64,000 bases of DNA from NCBI RefSeq assembly GCF_014217835.1, contig NZ_CP055263.1, forward strand, positions 1,707,501 through 1,771,500. The letters run 5' to 3'. Positions 39,101-46,781 of the stretch are shown here, piece after piece. Positions within the stretch are counted from its first letter, which is position 1, and each line of letters starts with the position of its first letter. A program made the translations under genes and the position numbers. Source of the stretch: Metabacillus sp. KUDC1714 (GTDB lineage Bacteria; Bacillota; Bacilli; Bacillales; Bacillaceae). Under the pieces are notes generated by a model. The model searched no databases, was not told the origin of the DNA, and worked only from the letters and a program-made list of their open reading frames with translations.

Positions 39101-39188
39101 CATTATTAAAGTTTCCAAAAAAAGAGCTGTTCGGTCTGTGACCATCTATTGGAAAACTAGAATCATAGAAAATTACGATGTTACCCAT
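36111..39188 (-). CDS. Large clan GH-A glycosidase with amidotransferase-like domains
   Basis: A 1025-residue predicted retaining glycosidase. Layout: N-terminal ThuA/amidotransferase-like domain (about 1-240), beta-sandwich (about 240-345), TIM barrel (about 346-790) with the acid/base Glu492 in WDLINEPSLFD and the nucleophile Glu657 in NLIQETGIMY, then a second amidotransferase-like domain as in beta-galactosidase trimerisation domains (about 790-930) and a short beta domain. This resembles GH42 and related clan GH-A families, some of which are beta-mannosidases or beta-galactosidases. Because the locus has no other clear beta-mannosidase, that is the favoured but unproven role. No signal peptide. 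ATG after GGGGG. Confidence 0.8.
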   Translation of the reverse strand: MGNIVIFYDSSFPIDGHRPNSSFFGNFNNEIIVADALSLKEVLANNEVECFVNMHGPYFPKSAWQAIYDHLKSGKGIVHIGGIPFRIPCYMTNGNWERERVQTAYHQQLNIHEALHVKSEPIASLQHNEDIPVFSGKEELFPIADTCNFVLHVTKSSAIESEMGSVGPMDARIYPLLKGVSKSGREVAAPSVLIENTKGKFTGGRWLFINQKVNEQFWTEKGAKAIEELVLFVTNGVTEMWLKTNYATYDEGERPKVTYQLQSFKSETTEWTLTFTVKKNKEEVFSNKEIVKASQQLNALSFILPIDIMPGLYDLTCHAASSKGETRILHQGFWGMDKTLLTTGVPLTCDRDYFQKDGRPMPIVGMTYMTSDVARYFLFLPNPYIWDRDMAQMKRAGINYIRTGIWTGWRNMMFVDGHVDENVLRSIDAFILCAKKHDLEVTFNFFSFTPETWEGENPYLDPRSVEAQKRFITSIVSRHTETTNIQWDLINEPSLFDPGRTFAGPRSLHDKYDRKAYRDWLKNRHSSTRELQEKWNMTDQELPSFDTIEPPEPSEINFGIKDMLLGKKGLRWLDYTLYTMDMHNMWARELTDTIKSLAPNQLVTVGQDEALGSQRPSPLFYSDAVDYTTNHTWWLLDQLVWDGIFTKTPTKPNLIQETGIMYVENPNNQAKRSEEELRNILERKYAYSFSTGGAGAVQWLWNTNYYMNNINESNIGAIRADGTEKPEANVSYDFGTFINDTRDLFKGRELEEIAVVFPYSNDFSNRRLALDATMKLTRTLAYEMNTPFRALSEYHLYELKNELPKLIVVPSPHNFSSSALTNILEVVREQGATLLITGPVNLDEYWHDTKRMDDIIGSTSVKNILREEMLEINENKYPVSFGEERIAEALKEVVNSEQQSNEIKEISFGKGEIIWCSLPVELNERSEPIIALYKYVIEKAGVQVQMDWEIGNMPGNYGRKLNFEEGSLFIFVSEFARDTPVKIKDIESNRTYSFLLETERTVMFATDKMGNIISVYRPDEVKIIC

Positions 39189-39295
39189 AAATAATAACCC
39201 CCATTTTTACTTAATGTAATCTTTGTAATGACAGGACTCATGCTTAAAGCTTTTCATGCGTCTTTATCTTCTATCATTCTAAAAAACCAGTATAG

Positions 39296-40612
39296 TTAAT
39301 CTATAATAAAAATCTCAACAACGGGTACAAGTACATCTGGTTTTTGCACAGGAAGTTCTAAAACAACTGAATCAATATCAATTTTTGTTTCTGTACTTGT
39401 AATGACTTCTTCAGGATCAAATTCTCTAAAATGGACCTCTGATGCATCATTTAGAAGCTGAGCATATTTTACTTTTCCAGCTAAACCTTTTAAATGAAGA
39501 TGCCGGAATGGCCATGAGTAAATATGGAGGTACAAGCGATTTCCATTTTGTGTATAGCGACAGTCAAGGGGTGGCTTGTATTCACTATGCTTTGCTCCAT
39601 ATATCGAACGGGAGTGAAATCTCATCCATTCACCAATTTTCTGCAATCGCTCTATGGAACGACTATCAAATTCCCCTCGTCCATTTGGCCCTATATTCAT
39701 AAGCAAATTTCCATTTTTTGAGACAGTATCAATTAACATTTTGAGCAGCACTTCAGTAGATTTCCAGTCAAGATTATCACGGTGATAACCCCATGTTCCA
39801 TTCATTGTCTGGCATGCTTCCCAAATGACTGGATGCCCATCTTTTTCGACATGTTCATTTGGCTGGTACTGTTCCGGGGTTATAACACCGCGATTTAAAT
39901 CAAGGCGGTCATTGATGAGAATATCAGGCTGAAGTTCTAGCACCATCTTTTCCAGCTTCTTAGACTGCCAATCATTCTCCCCTTTCCCTTTAGCCCATCC
40001 CCAGTCACGGTGTGGGTAAGAAAAATCGAACCAAATATAATCAATTTTCCCGAAATTCGTTAATAATTCCCGAACTTGTCCATGCATAAACTCCACATAC
40101 TTATCAATATTACGACCAGTATTTTCCTTTTTGAAATCTTCATCATCTCGTTGAGGGTGCAACCCATCAATCGTAAACTCTGGATGATACCAATCTATTA
40201 ATGAATGATAGAGTCCAACTTTTAATCCCTCTTCACGGAAAGCATCAATGATTTCACGTAATAGATCTCTTTTTATCGGGGTGTTTGTCACTTTATACTC
40301 GCTTAGCTTTGTATCCCATAATGCAAAGCCTTCATGATGTTTCGTTGTGATAACAAAATATTTCATACCTGCTTGTTTAGCGGCATGAGCCCATTCCTTA
40401 GCATTTAATAGATCTGGCTCAAAATGGTTAAAATACTTGCGATATGTATTCGGATGTGTTTTCTCGTGTATCATAACCCATTCATGACGAGCTGCCGGTG
40501 AATAGAGCCCAAAATGGATAAATAAACCGAAACGATCATGAATAAACCATTCCGGATTCCCATATTGTAATGGCCAATTTTCATATTTTTTCTCATTTGT
40601 AACTGTACACAC
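39296..40612 (-). CDS. GH29 alpha-L-fucosidase 2
   Basis: A 438-residue GH29 enzyme with IHFGLYSPAARHEW near 32-45, ITTKHHEGFALWDT (His pair 92-93) and the presumed nucleophile Asp196 in YIWFDFS. It is clearly diverged from GH29-1 at 14907. No signal peptide. The start is GTG 40610-40612, 9 bases after GGAGG. It is separated by 107 bases from the clan GH-A gene and by 290 bases from the upstream gene, so it may have its own promoter. Confidence 0.92.
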   Translation of the reverse strand: MCTVTNEKKYENWPLQYGNPEWFIHDRFGLFIHFGLYSPAARHEWVMIHEKTHPNTYRKYFNHFEPDLLNAKEWAHAAKQAGMKYFVITTKHHEGFALWDTKLSEYKVTNTPIKRDLLREIIDAFREEGLKVGLYHSLIDWYHPEFTIDGLHPQRDDEDFKKENTGRNIDKYVEFMHGQVRELLTNFGKIDYIWFDFSYPHRDWGWAKGKGENDWQSKKLEKMVLELQPDILINDRLDLNRGVITPEQYQPNEHVEKDGHPVIWEACQTMNGTWGYHRDNLDWKSTEVLLKMLIDTVSKNGNLLMNIGPNGRGEFDSRSIERLQKIGEWMRFHSRSIYGAKHSEYKPPLDCRYTQNGNRLYLHIYSWPFRHLHLKGLAGKVKYAQLLNDASEVHFREFDPEEVITSTETKIDIDSVVLELPVQKPDVLVPVVEIFIID

Positions 40613-40723
40613 TTTTATTTACCTCCAATAATCTCGTAGTTTCCTATAAATATCGCCTTCCATAATATCTGTTGCAGACAGAAACCGTAAATATGTAGAT
40701 TTATCAGCAGTATGTAAACCCTT

Positions 40724-40738
40724 ACAATTTGTGTGCAT
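40724..40738. promoter_or_regulatory. Candidate operator upstream of GH29-2
   Basis: ACAATTTGTGTGCAT matches 14 of 15 bases of the motif at 36074-36088. It lies about 110 bases upstream of the GH29-2 start. Possible binding site for the local AraC-type regulator; only two copies were noticed. Confidence 0.3.
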
Positions 40739-40903
40739 TTTACTGAATTAATACTTAACGCACTACCCTTTTATAAAATTTCACAAAAAGAAAAATGAAA
40801 TTGCACATATTGAAAGTATTTTATGTTTGTCGTAAGATTAACCCCGCCCAGCAATTATGCAAATTAAATCAACCGTAAATCAAGGAAAACCAAAATCATT
40901 TTC

Positions 40904-41683
40904 TTATAATTGAATAGAAGACTTTAGAATAACTGGATAGTGATCAGAAGGAAAACCACCATTTACCTTACTTCTATCAACAATCGTATTCTGTAAATAA
41001 ATGTCTTTTGTGACGAAGATGTAATCGATTGGATCACCCTCTTTTCCACCTGAAAAATTATGAAAAGTAGATCCAACATTACCTTCGAAAATGTTATAAG
41101 AATTCACGATCTCTTCTTTATCATTTAAAAACTTAATAACGTTGTTTTGAGGCGGTGCATTCAAATCACCTGTTAAAAACGCAGGTCTAGCCTTTTGTTG
41201 GCGATGAGTGTTCATTGTGTCCCAAATCATCTGAATACCCTTTTCCCTTGCGTCCTGACTTATATGATCCAAGTGAGTATTATAAAAACAGAATTCACTT
41301 TCAGTTTCTTGCTGTAATTTAAAATGCCCCCATGTACAAACGCGTGGACATTCTGTTCCCCAACTTTTGCTGCCCGGTACATTTGGTTTTTCAGATAACC
41401 AAAATTGTCCTTCGTCGACAACAGTTACAACATCTTTTTTAAAAAAAATTGCTGAAAATTCACCTTTATTTCCCCCATCACGACCTTTTCCAAGCCAATG
41501 ATAGTTGCATAGACGTTCCTCAAGGTCAGTTAACATATAATAAACTCCTTCTTGAATTCCAAAGATGATAGGATCGTGTTTCATTATCATTTCAGCAATC
41601 TTGTCAGCCCGGTAGGACCATGCATTATCATTATCATCAGGACTATCCACACGTAAATTAAAGGTCATTACTTTAAACTCCAT
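40904..41683 (-). CDS. Endonuclease/exonuclease/phosphatase family protein
   Basis: A 259-residue member of the EEP metal-dependent phosphodiesterase/phosphatase superfamily: MTFNLRVDSPDDNDNAW at the N-terminus, Glu in GIQEG (about 43), GDLNAPP with catalytic Asp/Asn, and the final PSDHYPVI. Such proteins often accompany sugar loci, with unknown substrate (sugar phosphates, lipids or nucleic acids). ATG 41681-41683 is chosen: it follows AGGAGGAGAAAA, and the 31 residues of a longer frame look non-coding. It is the right-hand gene of the glycan island. Confidence 0.88.
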   Translation of the reverse strand: MEFKVMTFNLRVDSPDDNDNAWSYRADKIAEMIMKHDPIIFGIQEGVYYMLTDLEERLCNYHWLGKGRDGGNKGEFSAIFFKKDVVTVVDEGQFWLSEKPNVPGSKSWGTECPRVCTWGHFKLQQETESEFCFYNTHLDHISQDAREKGIQMIWDTMNTHRQQKARPAFLTGDLNAPPQNNVIKFLNDKEEIVNSYNIFEGNVGSTFHNFSGGKEGDPIDYIFVTKDIYLQNTIVDRSKVNGGFPSDHYPVILKSSIQL

Positions 41684-42060
41684 TTTTCTCCTCCTATTTT
41701 GATAAAATAACCTACTTAATGGCCAATTTGTTCTAATTACAAAAGGTTTTTTGGTAGATCCGTATCTTTCACACACCTCTTAAATCAGTTTTGAAGCATT
41801 TTACTTAGCTTAATAGTAATAACATGAAACAAAACTTAAAATATGTATCTTTTTCCATCTATGTTGTATTTGACAATCTTCCTAATAAAATAAAAGAAAA
41901 CCCCTCACATAGAAAGGTTTCCTTAAGCTTATACTTTTAAAATTATTTGTTTTATCAGATTCACACTATGAGCGTAAAGGTCAGTATAAATGCTTTATTT
42001 AGCAGCTAACCTTTATTTCTTTTCTCTGAACTATTCAAACGATTCGATTTCACATCAAGC
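41684..42060. other. Gap between cutC and the glycan island
   Basis: A 377-base AT-rich gap without a convincing gene. It contains a candidate terminator at 41896-41922 and presumably the promoter of the EEP gene. This is the probable right boundary of the island. Confidence 0.5.
41896..41922 (-). terminator. Candidate terminator of lipL-cutC
   Basis: On the minus strand GGAAACC pairs with GGTTTTC (one G-T pair) around a 13-base loop, followed by TTTTATTTTATT. It is 138 bases after the cutC stop. Confidence 0.6.
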
Positions 42061-42756
42061 TTAGCTTACAATGATATCTTTTATCTTCTGAAGGATTCTT
42101 CCATTAATTGATTGACGAAAATCCCCTTCGATTCGGACACCTGAGCCAAAATGATATTCTTTCGCCTGCAAGGTTTGATGGATAAACTGTATATTGTTTT
42201 GATCAAGCCCTGAACCTGGCATAATAACAGGATTTTCAGTACTTTGTACAGACTCCTTCATCAAATTGCATAACATATCCAATCCTTTCATTACTGTTGG
42301 TTTCCCCCCAGAAGTTAGCACCTGATCAATCTTATAAGGAGACCCGCATAAGGATTGATAGATTTCTTGTGGATTAGATTCGTCAATGGCACGGTGAAAG
42401 GTAATCGATAGCCCTTTAGCTTCCTCTACTACCATTGCAAGCAGTTCAAAATCCACTAATTTTTCTTCCGTTAGTGCACCGAAAACAATCCCTGCAGCAC
42501 CTAGTTCTCGAGCAGCCTTAATGTCTTCTTTCATCATCTCCCATTCTTCCTTCTGATAGACAAAGGAATAGCTATGAGGACGAATCATCACCATAACAGG
42601 GATATTAACACTGTTTACGACACTCTTAATTGCTCCAAAGCTTGGGGTTAATCCACCTTCACTAATTGCTGAAACCAATTCTAAGCGATCCGCTCCATAT
42701 GCCTCAGCAATTTTTGCATCTTCTTGATTTAATACAATTACTTCAACTTTACTCAT
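42061..42756 (-). CDS. cutC: CutC family protein
   Basis: A 231-residue TIM-barrel protein of the CutC family, historically linked to copper homeostasis; the biochemical role is unclear. Family motifs: NQEDAKIAEAYGADRLELVS at the N-terminus, GGLTPS, MIRPHSYSF, GAAGIVFG, TFHRAID and LTSGG. ATG after GAGGGA. It starts 27 bases after lipL on the same strand. CutC genes in Firmicutes also occur near amino-sugar loci, so a link with the glycan island is possible. Confidence 0.9.
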   Translation of the reverse strand: MSKVEVIVLNQEDAKIAEAYGADRLELVSAISEGGLTPSFGAIKSVVNSVNIPVMVMIRPHSYSFVYQKEEWEMMKEDIKAARELGAAGIVFGALTEEKLVDFELLAMVVEEAKGLSITFHRAIDESNPQEIYQSLCGSPYKIDQVLTSGGKPTVMKGLDMLCNLMKESVQSTENPVIMPGSGLDQNNIQFIHQTLQAKEYHFGSGVRIEGDFRQSINGRILQKIKDIIVS

Positions 42757-42783
42757 ATAAAATCCCTCTAGTCTCAGTTTTAT

Positions 42784-43635
42784 CTAGCGCTCTTTCAAAA
42801 AGACTTTGTCATTTCGATCATTCATTCTCACTAAATATTGCTGGAAAATTTGCTGCTCCTGGGCAGTCAATGATGATGACAGCAACTGCTGACTATGGTT
42901 CTTTAATGTTGTTAATAGCTCAAATAAAAACTTTTCAACAGTAAGTTCAATTCCGAGTAAATCACTTAACGATGACATTGTTTCCGGTTCTATCTTTGGA
43001 AAGGTAAACTTTGTTTCTTCTTTTTTTAAGGAAATTTCATAAAATTGTCTGATCAAATCAGCGCGACCTCCACCACTTCCAGCAACACAAAGATATATTT
43101 GAACCGCAATCCCCTTTTGAAGTCGACGTTGTGAAATACCAGCAAACTTCTTTCCATTAATACTTAGATCATAGCTTCCAGGACAATAAGATCCTACAAT
43201 TTCACGTGCTTCAACCTGACTGCCATTTTCCTTTAACATACGTTTTATTAAATCCAGCATCGCATCATACCCACGATTAATGTCGATGCCCTTATCACGA
43301 TCAGGAAAAATGAGAGAAATGTTTAACACATCCTTGTCCAATACAACGGCAAGTCCACCAGAGTTTCTTACGATGACGTGATAGCCCTTGTTTTTTAAAA
43401 AATTTACTCCATCCTCTAAATATGGCAGCTTCGTATCCTGTATACCAAGGACGATTGTATTATGATGCACCCACGTTCTCGCAGTTGCTGGTGATTCATG
43501 CTTTCCAACGCTTGCACATAATGTATCATCAATCGCAAATGAGTGCTTAGCATCAAATTGAGGTCCAAGACTAGATTGGTCGATAATTCTCCATTCAGGT
43601 TGATTGATTAAAGAGGCTGTTATTGAAAGGTCCAT
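42784..43635 (-). CDS. lipL: Octanoyl-[GcvH]:protein N-octanoyltransferase LipL
   Basis: LipL moves octanoyl groups from the glycine cleavage H protein to other lipoyl-dependent enzymes, a required step of lipoate synthesis in Bacillus. The 283 residues compare with about 281 in B. subtilis. The amidotransferase catalytic Cys is at about 151 in [11 protein letters not shown], and [11 protein letters not shown] and [11 protein letters not shown] are the biotin/lipoate ligase-fold signatures. ATG 43633-43635 is chosen: AAGGGAG is 11 bases upstream and the N-terminus then matches the family; an ATG 14 codons earlier lacks a ribosome site. Confidence 0.94.
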   Translation of the reverse strand: MDLSITASLINQPEWRIIDQSSLGPQFDAKHSFAIDDTLCASVGKHESPATARTWVHHNTIVLGIQDTKLPYLEDGVNFLKNKGYHVIVRNSGGLAVVLDKDVLNISLIFPDRDKGIDINRGYDAMLDLIKRMLKENGSQVEAREIVGSYCPGSYDLSINGKKFAGISQRRLQKGIAVQIYLCVAGSGGGRADLIRQFYEISLKKEETKFTFPKIEPETMSSLSDLLGIELTVEKFLFELLTTLKNHSQQLLSSSLTAQEQQIFQQYLVRMNDRNDKVFLKER

Positions 43636-43959
43636 ACTATGTATTACTCCCTTGAACTTAACATTTTTCCCTTCCATTATATCACTTTCAGGATCGTGGA
43701 AAAGTCTTTAAAGAATAAAGAGATGATTAGCAAAGCAATTAAACTTCTAACAAGTTTTGATCGATTGTTTGTACTTAATGTTGACATGATAAAAAATATT
43801 ATTACTACACCAGGTTCATTACGTAATATTCTGCATACACACACAATGTCGTGCAAATAATAATGGAAGAATCTTCAGTTTTTAATGAAATTGGCACTTT
43901 ACTCTACATCGGTACCTGCAGAATTTGGAGTATGACTTACTAAAAGGGTGATTATTAAT
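43636..43959. other. Promoter gap between lipL and the germination operon
   Basis: Divergent gap of 324 bases. A TGCATA at 43832-43837 would suit a sigma-G -35 element, but no good -10 follows at the right distance, so no promoter is called. A frame at 43639-43860 has no ribosome site and looks non-coding. Confidence 0.4.
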
Positions 43960-44085
43960 ATGTGGAAAATGGTATATTCCTATCTTCCAGACTGGAAAGT
44001 TTTTCTTCAAGGATTTATCGCATTTTTCGTTCCGTTTGCAATTTCAAGATTTTTTAAATGGGCCCGTACTTTAGAGGAAGAGTGA
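43960..44085 (+). CDS. 41-residue membrane peptide at the head of the ger operon
   Basis: A short frame, [19 protein letters not shown] at its start, with a single hydrophobic segment (about 14-29, [18 protein letters not shown]) and a charged end [11 protein letters not shown] 43960 follows AAAGGGTGA. Its TGA stop overlaps the ATG of the next gene (TGATG), which implies translational coupling with the receptor A subunit. Small membrane D proteins are known in some germinant receptor operons, but those have two membrane segments; this one is shorter. Reality is inferred from ribosome site, overlap and composition. Confidence 0.62.
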   Translation: MWKMVYSYLPDWKVFLQGFIAFFVPFAISRFFKWARTLEEE

Positions 44086-45662
44086 TGAAGATGAAATGGA
44101 CATCAATGAAAAATCAAAGAAGACATTCTTCCATTCAAAGTAAAAACGAGCAAAATACTACCCTTTTTCAGGATTCAACAGACCAACTGACTGGCGATTT
44201 CAAGGTGAACCTAGAGCTTGTCAAGCAAGAAATCGCCGATAACTCAGATGTACATGTTCGTGAGTTAAACATAGGGCGCACAGGAATTCGTGCTGCAATC
44301 ATGTTTGTTGATGGTTTGTCAGATAGAGATCTCATCGACAAACATATAATGAAATCATTGATGCTAGATTTTTGCGAAGAGTTTAAAGAGGAAACTCCTA
44401 ATGTGAAAGGTACATTTTCAAATGAATTTATCATAAATCAGGTTCTTTCCATTAGTGATGTTAAAGTTGTCAATTACGTAAAAGAAATAGTGACAAAGGT
44501 ATTTACAGGTTCAACCGCGCTTTTAATTGATGGTTCTCCTGATGCCTTTATCCTTGGCACGACAAAAGGGAAAACTCGTGATATTAACGAGCCATTAACA
44601 GAGGCATTAGTCAGAGGTCCAAGGGTGGGATTCACTGAATCTTTATCCGATAACACTGCCCTATTAAGAAGAAGCGGTGAAAATGGAAACTTAACATTAA
44701 CCAAATACAAAGTAGGAAAGCGAGAAAAAAAAGAGCTGGTCATCGCCTATATGAAAGAGATTACAAACTTAGAATTAGTAAATGAGGTAATCAAAAGAAT
44801 TAAGAAAATAGATATAGATGATGTACCTGAATCAGGTTATGTAGAGCAGTTGATCGAAGATAATTATCTAAGTCCCTTTTCCCAGGTACAGAGTACGGAG
44901 CGTCCTGACCGTGTAATCAGTGCAATGATGGAGGGGCGAGTAGCAATCCTGTTAGATGGGACACCATTCGCATTGATCGCTCCAGTTACATTCAGCATGC
45001 TTTTACAATCGCCAGAAGATTATTATGAACGGTGGATCCCTGGAACCCTTATACGTCTATTACGATTTGGTGCAGCTATTGTTACGTTGTTCGCTCCTGC
45101 ATTATATATTTCTTTTATCTCCTTTCATCCAGGATTGATTCCAACCAAGTTAGCCATTTCGATTATAGGTTCTAGAGAGGGTGTCCCTTTCCCTTCCTTA
45201 ATCGAGGCACTGCTTATGGAAATAGCTATTGAAATCTTAAGGGAGGCAGGACTACGCTTACCTAAGCCGATTGGACCAGCAATGGGAATCGTTGGCGGAC
45301 TGATTATTGGCGAAGCAGCGGTACAAGCAGGGATTGTCAGCAATATTATGGTTATCATTGTAGCAATAACCGCTATCTCCTCCTTTGCCCTTCCTAATTA
45401 TAGTGCAGGTATTCCATTGCGTATCCTTCGCTTTGTAGCAATGTTTAGTGCTGCATTATTTGGATTGTACGGTGTCATTCTGTTTTTTCTCTTCCTATGC
45501 AGTCATTTAGTGAAATTAAAAAGCTTCGGCGTTCCTTATGTAAGTCCTGCGGTACCTTATCAAATAAGTGATTGGAAAGATTTTATGGTTCGCATGCCGC
45601 TTCAAATGATGAAACGTCGTCCAAAAATGCTGAATGGAAAAGACCCAATACGCAAAAGGTAA
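44085..45662 (+). CDS. Spore germination receptor subunit A (GerA/GerKA family)
   Basis: A-subunit of a GerA-type germinant receptor, placed in the inner spore membrane. A long hydrophilic N-terminal region (about 1-300) with [17 protein letters not shown] segments and the family motif [23 protein letters not shown] (about 280) precedes about five membrane segments and a basic C-terminal tail. 525 residues. ATG 44085 is chosen: GAGG is 7 bases upstream and the codon overlaps the preceding TGA; an in-frame start at 44058 lies inside the small upstream gene. Confidence 0.93.
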   Translation: MKMKWTSMKNQRRHSSIQSKNEQNTTLFQDSTDQLTGDFKVNLELVKQEIADNSDVHVRELNIGRTGIRAAIMFVDGLSDRDLIDKHIMKSLMLDFCEEFKEETPNVKGTFSNEFIINQVLSISDVKVVNYVKEIVTKVFTGSTALLIDGSPDAFILGTTKGKTRDINEPLTEALVRGPRVGFTESLSDNTALLRRSGENGNLTLTKYKVGKREKKELVIAYMKEITNLELVNEVIKRIKKIDIDDVPESGYVEQLIEDNYLSPFSQVQSTERPDRVISAMMEGRVAILLDGTPFALIAPVTFSMLLQSPEDYYERWIPGTLIRLLRFGAAIVTLFAPALYISFISFHPGLIPTKLAISIIGSREGVPFPSLIEALLMEIAIEILREAGLRLPKPIGPAMGIVGGLIIGEAAVQAGIVSNIMVIIVAITAISSFALPNYSAGIPLRILRFVAMFSAALFGLYGVILFFLFLCSHLVKLKSFGVPYVSPAVPYQISDWKDFMVRMPLQMMKRRPKMLNGKDPIRKR

Positions 45663-45689
45663 CCTTCTACGAAAGGAAGTGAAACAAGG

Positions 45690-46781
45690 ATGAATCTCAG
45701 TCCGAATGATCGAATTACCACTTCGCAAGCAGCTGTCGTCATCAGCAATTATATCCTTGCTACTGGGATTCTCACCCTACCAAGAACCTCTGTGGAAAAG
45801 GTAAAAACACCAGATGTTTGGATTAGCGTTCTTATAGGCGGGCTGATTGCAATGATCGCAGGGGTTATCATTGTGAAATTAAGTCAACAATTTCCCGAAA
45901 AAACGTTTTATCAATACAGTCAGAAGATTATAGGAAAATGGGCTGGTGGATTCCTTTGTCTGATTTTAATCGTTTACTTTTTTTCTCTCTCGGCATTTGA
46001 AGTCAGAGCCCTAACAGAAGTCACAGGGTACTTGTTGTTAGAAGGCACTCCTACCTGGGCGATTATCATGCCCTTCATGTGGGTGGGTCTCTATTTGATA
46101 TTGGGAGGTATTAATCCAATCGCTCGTCTTTTTGAAATTATTTTCCCAATTACCGTGATCATTTTTTTGCTGGTTTCCCTGATGAGTTTTAAACTATTTG
46201 AACTAGATAATTTACGCCCGGTATTAGGATTAGGAATTATGCCGGTATTAAAAGGGATAAAGACAACATCTCTCGCATTCATTGGCCCTGAAATCATGCT
46301 GCTCCTAACAGCGTTTATGAAAAAACCAAAAAAAGCGGTGAAAGCCGTTCTGATTGGGGTTTCAATCCCTATAGCCTTTTATATGATCACAGTTGTGATG
46401 GTTATTGGTGCGTTATCAATTGATGGAGTAATCACAAGAACCTGGCCGTCCATTGACCTTATTCGAAGTTTTGAAAGCCCTGGTTTGATCTTTGAGCGAT
46501 TTGAGTCGTTGTTGTTAGTGATTTGGATCATGCAAATATTTTCCACCTTCACAATCACATACTACGCTGCTTCTTTAGGGCTCGCTCAGCTCTTCAAAAA
46601 AGATATTCATCGATTTATCTATGGCCTGCTTCCCGTTATTTATCTCATTGCCATGGTTCCAAAAAACATCAACGACCTTTTTAAATTTGGGGATATCTTA
46701 GGTAATATTGCATTGTATTCATTTGGCTTACTTCCTTTGCTCCTACTCTTAGCTTCTCGATTAAGAGGAAAAAAATCATGA
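45690..46781 (+). CDS. Spore germination receptor subunit B (GerAB/GerKB family)
   Basis: A 363-residue endospore germination permease of the APC transporter superfamily with about ten membrane segments; in GerA-type receptors the B subunit binds the germinant. It begins MNLSPNDRITTSQAAVVISN, typical of the family, then ATGILTLPRT in the first unwound helix. ATG after AAAGGAAG. The start lies 27 bases after subunit A; the last four bases overlap the next gene (ATGA). Confidence 0.93.
   Translation: MNLSPNDRITTSQAAVVISNYILATGILTLPRTSVEKVKTPDVWISVLIGGLIAMIAGVIIVKLSQQFPEKTFYQYSQKIIGKWAGGFLCLILIVYFFSLSAFEVRALTEVTGYLLLEGTPTWAIIMPFMWVGLYLILGGINPIARLFEIIFPITVIIFLLVSLMSFKLFELDNLRPVLGLGIMPVLKGIKTTSLAFIGPEIMLLLTAFMKKPKKAVKAVLIGVSIPIAFYMITVVMVIGALSIDGVITRTWPSIDLIRSFESPGLIFERFESLLLVIWIMQIFSTFTITYYAASLGLAQLFKKDIHRFIYGLLPVIYLIAMVPKNINDLFKFGDILGNIALYSFGLLPLLLLLASRLRGKKS

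Noticed and set aside
10929..41683. Prophage or transposon-borne island
   Set aside because: No integrase, transposase, tRNA target or phage gene was seen; the island can be recognised only by content and by interruption of synteny.
41684..41776. 31-residue N-terminal extension of the EEP protein
   Set aside because: The in-frame extension lacks a ribosome site, whereas the ATG at 41683 has AGGAGGAG at good distance and the domain begins there.
42061..42756. Copper resistance locus around cutC
   Set aside because: No copper ATPase, chaperone or regulator is nearby, and the copper role of CutC is doubtful.
43832..43837. Sigma-G promoter before the germination operon
   Set aside because: TGCATA could be a -35 element, but the expected CATNNTA -10 is not found at 17-18 bases.
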